This document shows positions 39,237 through 43,972 of a stretch of DNA of 43,972 nt, in pieces. Numbering within the stretch: position 1 is the stretch's first letter; every line of letters begins with the position of its first letter. The notes beneath the pieces are model-generated. The model made no database searches and was not told the DNA's origin. It worked only from the letters and a program-made list of their open reading frames with translations. A program made the translations under genes and the position numbers. The DNA comes from Pseudomonadaceae bacterium (GTDB lineage: Bacteria > Pseudomonadota > Gammaproteobacteria > Pseudomonadales > Pseudomonadaceae), in contig JAIERF010000096.1 in the NCBI GenBank assembly GCA_019747075.1, positions 1 to 43,972 of the forward strand, written 5' to 3'.

Positions 39237-39912
39237 TCTGGCCCCACTGCTGATTTCGGCCCTGATCCTCGGCCTGCTCGGCGGCGGCCATTGCCTGGGC
39301 ATGTGTGGCGGTTTGATGGGCGCCCTGACCCTGGCCATTCCACCCGAGCAACGCGGGCGCCGCCTGCAGTTGCTGCTGGCTTACAACCTTGGGCGCATTC
39401 TCAGTTATGCCAGCGCTGGCCTGCTCTTTGGCCTGGCCGGCTGGGCAGTGGCCAGCAGCCCGGCGGCCATGCTGTTGCGTATCGTCGCTGGCCTGCTGCT
39501 GATCAGCATGGGCCTGTACCTGGGCGGCTGGTGGAGCGGCCTGACCCGCATCGAAGCCCTCGGCCGCGGCCTGTGGCGGCATATCCAGCCCGTGGCCAGT
39601 CGCTTGCTACCCGTCTGCAGCCTGCCCCGCGCCCTGCTGCTGGGTGCCCTGTGGGGCTGGTTGCCCTGCGGCCTGGTCTACAGCACCCTGCTGTGGGCCG
39701 CCAGTCAGGGCGATGCCCTCGACAGCGGGTTGCTGATGCTGGCTTTCGGCCTTGGCACCTGGCCGGTATTGCTGGCCACCGGCATGGCCGCCGAACGCCT
39801 GACCGCCTTGCTGCGCCGGCGCGGCGTGCGCATGGCCGGTGGCTTGCTAGTGATCCTGTTTGGCCTGTGGACCCTGCCCGGCCCCCATCAGGCCTGGCTG
39901 ATGGGCCACTAA
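39229..39912 (+). CDS. Sulfite exporter TauE/SafE-like (UreH/CcdA-like) membrane protein
   Basis: A polytopic protein of about 227 residues with six predicted helices. It has the cysteine-containing motif LLGGGHCLGMCGGLMGALTL in the first helix pair and LWGWLPCGLVYSTLLWAASQ in the second half, as in the UreH/CcdA-like superfamily. It probably moves metal or reducing power across the membrane; the linkage to ccoS suggests a role in cbb3 biogenesis. The GTG at 39229 has AGGA 8 bases upstream; an ATG at 39220 is the alternative. It overlaps ccoS by 8 bases. Confidence 0.82.
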   Translation: MADLAPLLISALILGLLGGGHCLGMCGGLMGALTLAIPPEQRGRRLQLLLAYNLGRILSYASAGLLFGLAGWAVASSPAAMLLRIVAGLLLISMGLYLGGWWSGLTRIEALGRGLWRHIQPVASRLLPVCSLPRALLLGALWGWLPCGLVYSTLLWAASQGDALDSGLLMLAFGLGTWPVLLATGMAAERLTALLRRRGVRMAGGLLVILFGLWTLPGPHQAWLMGH

Positions 39913-39944
39913 CCGCCACACCGCGTGCCCCAGCCGGCAGCGGT

Positions 39945-39986
39945 ATGATCCAAGTCAAGACCCATCAGGCCCAGCCTGCTTAGACT
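39945..39986 (+). promoter_or_regulatory. Anr-dependent promoter of hemN (FNR box plus -10)
   Basis: ATGATCCAAGTCAA (39945-39958) matches the FNR/Anr consensus at 8 of 10 positions. TAGACT (39981-39986) is a -10 box. A start near 39993 would put the box centre at -41.5, the class II position. Anr control of hemN is established in P. aeruginosa. Confidence 0.65.
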
Positions 39987-40021
39987 CCCCGGCACTGCTT
40001 GCCCAACCGGGGACCGTCCGC

Positions 40022-41404
40022 ATGCTCGACGCTATTCGCTGGGATACTGACCTGATTCGTCGTTACGATCAGGCTGGCCCACGCTACACCTCCTACCCGA
40101 CCGCCGTGCAATTTCACGACGGCATCGGCTCGTTCGACCTGTTGCATGCCCTGCGCGATAGCCGCAAAGCCCAGCGGCCATTGTCGCTGTATGTGCATGT
40201 GCCGTTCTGCGCCAACATTTGCTACTACTGCGCCTGCAACAAGGTCATTACCAAGGATCGCGGCCGTGCCCTGCCGTACCTGGAGCGCCTGGAAAAAGAA
40301 ATCGAGCTGATCAGTTGCCACCTCGATCCTAAACAGCAGGTCGAACAACTGCATTTCGGCGGCGGCACCCCGACCTTCCTCAGCCACGACGAGCTGCGCC
40401 GGCTGATGGCCAAGTTGCGCAAGCACTTCAATCTGCTGGATGACGACTCCGGCGACTACGGCATCGAGATCGACCCCCGCGAAGCCGACTGGTCGACCAT
40501 GGGCCTGCTGCGTGAACTTGGCTTCAACCGCGTCAGCCTCGGCGTGCAAGACCTTGACCCGGCGGTGCAGCAAGCGGTCAACCGCCTGCAAACCCTGGAG
40601 CAGACCCGCGCCATCGTCGAGGCCGCGCGCACCCTGCAATTCCGCTCGGTGAATATCGATCTGATCTATGGCCTGCCCAAGCAGACGCCGGAAAACTTTG
40701 CCCGCACCGTCGACGCCGTGATTGCCCTGCAGCCCGATCGCCTGTCGGTGTTCAACTATGCACACCTGCCGGAACGCTTCCTGCCGCAGCGGCGCATCAA
40801 TGCCAGCGACCTGCCAGTCCCGGCCGACAAGCTGATGATGTTGCAAAACAGCATCGAGCAACTGACCGCCGCCGGCTACCGCTACATCGGCATGGACCAC
40901 TTCGCCCTGCCGGATGACGAACTGGCCAGCGCCCAGGAAGACGGCACCCTGCAGCGCAACTTCCAGGGCTACACCACCCACGGCCATTGTGATCTAGTCG
41001 GGCTTGGAGTGTCCTCGATCAGCCAGGTCGGTGACCTCTACAGCCAGAACACCAGCGACCTGGCGCTCTACCAGCAGACCCTGGACAACGACCAGCTGAC
41101 CACCTGCCGCGGCCTGCAGTGCAATGAGGATGATCGTCTGCGCCGCGCCGTGATCCAGCAGCTGATCTGCGCCTTCAGCCTGGAATTTGCCAGCATCGAG
41201 AAGCAGTTCAACATCGACTTTCATCGCTACTTCGCCGACATCTGGCCGCAACTGGAACAGATGGCCAGCGATGGCCTGATCGACCTGAGCGCCACGGGCA
41301 TCGACATCCGCCCGGCCGGCCGCCTGCTGGCCCGCTCGGTGTGCATGCTGTTTGATCATTACCTGACGGCAATGACCACCCAGCGCTTCTCCCGAGTGAT
41401 CTAG
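40022..41404 (+). CDS. hemN: Oxygen-independent coproporphyrinogen III oxidase
   Basis: Radical-SAM enzyme that makes protoporphyrinogen IX when oxygen is scarce. The 460-residue protein has the [4Fe-4S] motif VPFCANICYYCACNKV (C63, C67, C70). The SAM glycine motif is LHFGGGTPTFLS, and YRYIGMDHFALPDDELA is the HemN-specific segment. GGGGA lies 8 bases before the ATG. It provides haem for the oxidases encoded nearby and sits just upstream of anr. Confidence 0.97.
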   Translation: MLDAIRWDTDLIRRYDQAGPRYTSYPTAVQFHDGIGSFDLLHALRDSRKAQRPLSLYVHVPFCANICYYCACNKVITKDRGRALPYLERLEKEIELISCHLDPKQQVEQLHFGGGTPTFLSHDELRRLMAKLRKHFNLLDDDSGDYGIEIDPREADWSTMGLLRELGFNRVSLGVQDLDPAVQQAVNRLQTLEQTRAIVEAARTLQFRSVNIDLIYGLPKQTPENFARTVDAVIALQPDRLSVFNYAHLPERFLPQRRINASDLPVPADKLMMLQNSIEQLTAAGYRYIGMDHFALPDDELASAQEDGTLQRNFQGYTTHGHCDLVGLGVSSISQVGDLYSQNTSDLALYQQTLDNDQLTTCRGLQCNEDDRLRRAVIQQLICAFSLEFASIEKQFNIDFHRYFADIWPQLEQMASDGLIDLSATGIDIRPAGRLLARSVCMLFDHYLTAMTTQRFSRVI

Positions 41405-41428
41405 AGCAGTAGAAAAGCCCCGAGATAG

Positions 41429-41451
41429 ACGCGCCGAGCCGGCCGGCGCGT
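41429..41451 (+). terminator. Hairpin after hemN
   Basis: ACGCGCCG and CGGCGCGT pair around a 7-base loop, 25 bases after the hemN stop. Only two T follow, so it is a weak intrinsic terminator at best. Confidence 0.5.
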
Positions 41452-41547
41452 TCCTGATTAATCGAACAGATTGCACAGCCGTCTGGTCCTACTGGAGCGG
41501 CTGCGTTACCCTTAGGTGCATTGCCGGCACACACTAAGGAATCGCAC

Positions 41548-42282
41548 ATGTCCGAGACCATCAAGGCTCGCTCTCTGCCCCAGGCCCATTGCAAGGATTG
41601 CAGCCTCGCCTCGCTGTGCCTACCACTGGCGCTGAACTCTGAAGACATGGATTCGCTCGACGAAATCGTCAAGCGTGGCCGCCCGCTGAAGAAAGGCGAC
41701 TTCCTCTTCCGCCAAGGCGATGCCTTCTCTTCAGTCTTCGCGGTGCGCTCCGGCGCACTGAAGACCTTCAGCGTGACCGATGCCGGCGAAGAACAGATCA
41801 CCGGCTTCCACCTGCCCAGCGAACTGGTCGGCCTGTCCGGCATGGACAGCGAGCTGTATCCGGTGTCCGCCCAGGCCCTGGAAACCACCTCGGTGTGTGA
41901 AATCCCCTTCGAGCGCCTGGACGAACTGGCCCTGCAATTGCCACAACTGCGCCGCCAGCTGATGCGCATCATGAGCCGCGAGATTCGTGACGATCAGCAA
42001 ATGATGCTGCTGCTGTCGAAAAAGACTGCCGACGAGCGCATCGCCACCTTTCTGGTCAACCTCTCGGCGCGCTTCCGTGCCCGTGGCTTCTCCGCCAATC
42101 AGTTCCGCCTGGCCATGTCGCGCAACGAGATCGGCAACTACCTGGGCCTGGCGGTAGAAACCATCTCGCGGGTGTTCACCCGCTTCCAGCAAAACGGTTT
42201 GCTGGCTGCCGAAGGCAAAGAAGTGGAAATCACCAACCCGATCGAACTGTGCGCCCTGGCGGGCGGAAACCTCGACGGCTGA
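41548..42282 (+). CDS. anr: Anr, FNR-type oxygen-sensing transcription regulator
   Basis: Global activator under low oxygen. The 244-residue protein has the N-terminal cluster cysteines C15, C18 and C24 in [11 protein letters not shown] and a fourth at about C117 (TTSVCEIPF), which hold an oxygen-labile [4Fe-4S] cluster. A cyclic-nucleotide-binding-like domain is followed by a C-terminal helix-turn-helix with [21 protein letters not shown]-x-x-S-R is the FNR recognition pattern for TTGAT half-sites. AAGGA lies 7 bases before the ATG, so an upstream TTG extension is rejected. No FNR box was seen in its own promoter region. Confidence 0.97.
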   Translation: MSETIKARSLPQAHCKDCSLASLCLPLALNSEDMDSLDEIVKRGRPLKKGDFLFRQGDAFSSVFAVRSGALKTFSVTDAGEEQITGFHLPSELVGLSGMDSELYPVSAQALETTSVCEIPFERLDELALQLPQLRRQLMRIMSREIRDDQQMMLLLSKKTADERIATFLVNLSARFRARGFSANQFRLAMSRNEIGNYLGLAVETISRVFTRFQQNGLLAAEGKEVEITNPIELCALAGGNLDG

Positions 42283-42293
42283 CACCTGCGCCA

Positions 42294-42318
42294 ACGGGTC
42301 TGCGCCCTGCAGACCCGT
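42294..42318 (+). terminator. Hairpin after anr
   Basis: ACGGGTCTGC and GCAGACCCGT form a perfect 10-bp stem with a 5-base loop, 12 bases after the anr stop. No T run follows. The remaining 250 bases to the next gene show no clear feature. Confidence 0.55.
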
Positions 42319-42571
42319 GCTACACATCCCCCGCGACGCCTCTTTACCCCGCTTGCTCCACTCTCGCTTAACCCCAACCTGCCCTGAAGCCATCCTTGCG
42401 CCCGTCGAAAGTTGGCCCGTTCTTGGCGCATTTGGCCATATTTGACCTCGCAGCAATCGCCTGCAAATCCAATAGTAGTGAGCAGCGGTCGGACCCCTTC
42501 AAGGCAGCCGACCAGCCCATAACAATCAAGGTCGCGCACCGTCTGCGACCCTTACTACCGAGGACTTTGCC

Positions 42572-43405
42572 ATGTCGACCAGCGCAGCCCCTGCCCCCCA
42601 GGCCAGCTTCCCCGTCCGCCGAATGGATTTCAGTTTTGCCGACAGCCAGAAATACTGGTGGAGCGGGAACCCGTTCATGACCCAGTTCATGAACAACCTG
42701 TCGTCCCTGTTTCCCTATGGGGAGAAGTTCTTTGTCGACAGCGTGCGCGGCGTACGTGAACAGATCAAAGACCCGCAACTGCAAAAAGATATCAGCGCCT
42801 TTATCGGCCAGGAGGCCATGCACTCCAAGGAGCATGCGACCTACAACGAATACGCCGAAGCCCATGGCATCGACCTGCGCACCCTGGAACTGCGCATCAA
42901 GGTGCTGCTGGAGTGGATCACCAAGTTCACCACTAAAAAACAGCGCCTGGCCGCCACCTGCGCCCTCGAGCACTTCACCGCGACCATGGCTGAACAACTG
43001 CTGCTGCGCGAAGACCTGACTACCCAGATCGACGACGAGAAGATGTACAAACTCTGGCTGTGGCATGCCATCGAGGAAAACGAACACAAGTCGGTGGCCT
43101 ACGATGCCTACCAGGCCACCGGCGGTGGCTACTGGATTCGCACCATCACCATGGCTCTGAGCACCATGATGTTTATCGGCGTGATCGCCTGGTTCCAGAT
43201 CGATCTGCTCCGCAAGGATGGCCAGTTGTTCAACTGGAAGAGCTGGGGCTACGGCCTGAAAACCCTGTTTGGCCCGCGCAACGGCTATCTCACCGGCCTG
43301 ATCGTGCCGTACCTGCAGTACTACAAGCCGGGCTTCCACCCCGCCCAGCAAGACACTCTGCGCCTGGAACAACGCTGGCGCACCCGTTTGGGCTTTGACG
43401 GCTAA
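42572..43405 (+). CDS. Predicted metal-dependent hydrolase (PF10118 type)
   Basis: A 277-residue protein of the PF10118 family. It has His- and Glu-rich motifs that suit a di-iron or other metal site: FIGQEAMHSKEHATYNEY, LEHFTATMAEQLLL and LWLWHAIEENEHKSVAYDAY. A hydrophobic segment near residues 190-210 suggests membrane association. Biochemical function is unknown. GAGGA lies about 7 bases before the ATG. It sits between anr and cydP. Confidence 0.85.
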   Translation: MSTSAAPAPQASFPVRRMDFSFADSQKYWWSGNPFMTQFMNNLSSLFPYGEKFFVDSVRGVREQIKDPQLQKDISAFIGQEAMHSKEHATYNEYAEAHGIDLRTLELRIKVLLEWITKFTTKKQRLAATCALEHFTATMAEQLLLREDLTTQIDDEKMYKLWLWHAIEENEHKSVAYDAYQATGGGYWIRTITMALSTMMFIGVIAWFQIDLLRKDGQLFNWKSWGYGLKTLFGPRNGYLTGLIVPYLQYYKPGFHPAQQDTLRLEQRWRTRLGFDG

Positions 43406-43427
43406 GCAATAAACACCTGAACCAGCA

Positions 43428-43450
43428 CAGGGCTGCGCAACGCAGCCCTG
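43428..43450 (+). terminator. Hairpin after the PF10118-type gene
   Basis: CAGGGCTGCG-CAA-CGCAGCCCTG is a perfect 10-bp stem, 22 bases after the stop. No T run follows. Confidence 0.55.
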
Positions 43451-43556
43451 CGGCTGCAGCCCCCGCCACACAGCCCCCCCCTGCGACAGAACCTCCCTGT
43501 GACACCACGCCACGGCACCCCCTGCCAATTTCTCTGCTTCAATACTGGTACCCGTA

Positions 43557-43573
43557 TGCACAAGCGCTGTGCA
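43557..43573 (+). promoter_or_regulatory. Palindrome just upstream of cydP
   Basis: TGCACA-AGCGC-TGTGCA is a near-perfect inverted repeat 17 bases before the cydP ATG. It could be an operator or an RNA hairpin near the ribosome binding site. The preceding sequence has no FNR-type box. Confidence 0.35.
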
Positions 43574-43590
43574 CACTCAAGGTCACCCGC

Positions 43591-43803
43591 ATGCAAGCAC
43601 CACCCAAATCCCCCTGGCGCATCCCCCTGGTCCGTGAACTAGCCGCGATCCTGCTGATCAAGCTGGTGTTGCTGCTGGTGATCAAACACATCTGGTTCGA
43701 CGCACCGACGGTGCCAACGGATGGCACCGCTCAAGTTGCTGCCCATTTGCTTCGCCCTGCCGCCCCCCTGCCTTCGCCTGCTATTGAGGAGACACCGAGA
43801 TGA
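43591..43803 (+). CDS. cydP: Cytochrome oxidase putative small subunit CydP
   Basis: A 70-residue protein with one membrane helix, starting [20 protein letters not shown] and continuing [19 protein letters not shown]. The proline-rich start, RELA.IL.IKL core and W-F motif match the CydP family encoded upstream of cydAB. The stop overlaps the cydA start (ATGA). It is thought to be a small subunit or assembly partner of the bd oxidase. Confidence 0.88.
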   Translation: MQAPPKSPWRIPLVRELAAILLIKLVLLLVIKHIWFDAPTVPTDGTAQVAAHLLRPAAPLPSPAIEETPR

Positions 43804-43972
43804 TCTCGGAAACCGTCGTCGACCTATCCCGTCTGCAATTTGCCATGACGGCCATGTACCACTTCCTGTTCGTGCCGCTGACCCTCGGGCTGGCGTTTAT
43901 CCTGGCGATCATGGAGTCGGTGTATGTCATCACCGGCAAACAGGTCTACAAGGACATGGTCAAGTTCTGGGG
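43800..43972 (+). CDS. cydA: Cytochrome bd ubiquinol oxidase subunit I, N-terminal part (cut by window edge)
   Basis: The frame opens at ATG 43800 and runs to the right edge, giving 57 residues: [40 protein letters not shown] and [18 protein letters not shown] in turn. H21 matches the haem axial His of E. coli CydA (H19). The sequence is of the bd-I CydA type and not of the cyanide-insensitive CioA type usual in P. aeruginosa. The start overlaps the cydP stop by four bases. Confidence 0.93.
   Translation, partial: MISETVVDLSRLQFAMTAMYHFLFVPLTLGLAFILAIMESVYVITGKQVYKDMVKFW

Noticed and set aside
41450..41470. Possible Anr autoregulation site before anr (CTGATTAATCGAA)
   Set aside because: Has one TGAT-like half but no ATCAA partner at the right spacing.
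42515..42529. Possible Anr box before the PF10118-type gene
   Set aside because: Only the ATCAA half is intact; the other half matches 2 of 5 positions.
42368..43576. 402-codon minus-strand frame opposite the PF10118-type gene
   Set aside because: The plus-strand gene has a good ribosome binding site and family motifs; the minus frame has neither.

Overview
The window is chromosomal DNA of a Pseudomonas-type gammaproteobacterium. The evidence is the whole gene set: sdhCDAB-sucAB-lpd-sucCD divergent from a type II gltA, two tandem cbb3 oxidase operons followed by ccoGHIS, hemN and anr, a PA1571-type small protein, pdxB next to a MATE pump, and RlmM. Codon use is GC-rich and uniform. From memory, the gene order resembles the PA1544-PA1589 part of P. 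aeruginosa PAO1, with pdxB/MATE and a true cytochrome bd locus (cydP-cydA) as differences. I saw no prophage, insertion sequence, CRISPR array, tRNA or rRNA. It is essentially core genome.

Layout. Positions 1-476: the N-terminal part of a chemoreceptor running off the left edge. 634-11944 (minus): a complete TCA-cycle operon in transcription order sdhC-sdhD-sdhA-sdhB-sucA-sucB-lpd-sucC-sucD, with hairpins between several cistrons and a terminator after sucD. 11945-12305: the divergent control region, with good sigma-70 promoters for sdhC and gltA and a terminator-like hairpin between them. 12306-13595 (plus): citrate synthase. 13650-25112: housekeeping and poorly characterised genes (START-domain protein, YkgJ-type protein, HIBADH-like dehydrogenase, 3'-5' exonuclease, ppnP, ABC exporter, NAD-kinase-like protein, a 58-residue protein, pdxB, MATE pump, tusA, MaoC-like protein, rlmM). 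25341-43972: an oxygen-response block made of the energy-taxis receptor aer, a small hydrolase, two cbb3 operons (ccoNOQP twice), ccoGHIS maturation genes, a TauE/SafE-like membrane protein, hemN, anr, a PF10118-type protein, and cydP with the start of cydA at the right edge.

How the genes work together. The left half feeds electrons into the quinone pool (citrate synthase, 2-oxoglutarate dehydrogenase, succinyl-CoA ligase, succinate dehydrogenase). The right half disposes of those electrons at low oxygen (cbb3 and bd oxidases), supplies copper (CcoI, CcoG) and haem (HemN), senses oxygen (Anr) and steers the cell (Aer). Two FNR/Anr-type sites fit this: one before the first cco operon and one before hemN, the latter at ideal class II spacing from a -10 box.

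The most unusual sequence observation is that the two cco operons are a mosaic. Long tracts of ccoN and ccoO are identical at DNA level, while flanking parts, including synonymous sites, have diverged. This points to gene conversion. Other points worth checking are two sigma-28-like promoters for the two chemoreceptors, a perfect 13-bp stem spanning the stop codon of the hydrolase gene, and the bd oxidase locus beside anr. I did not find a convincing previously undescribed multi-gene system.
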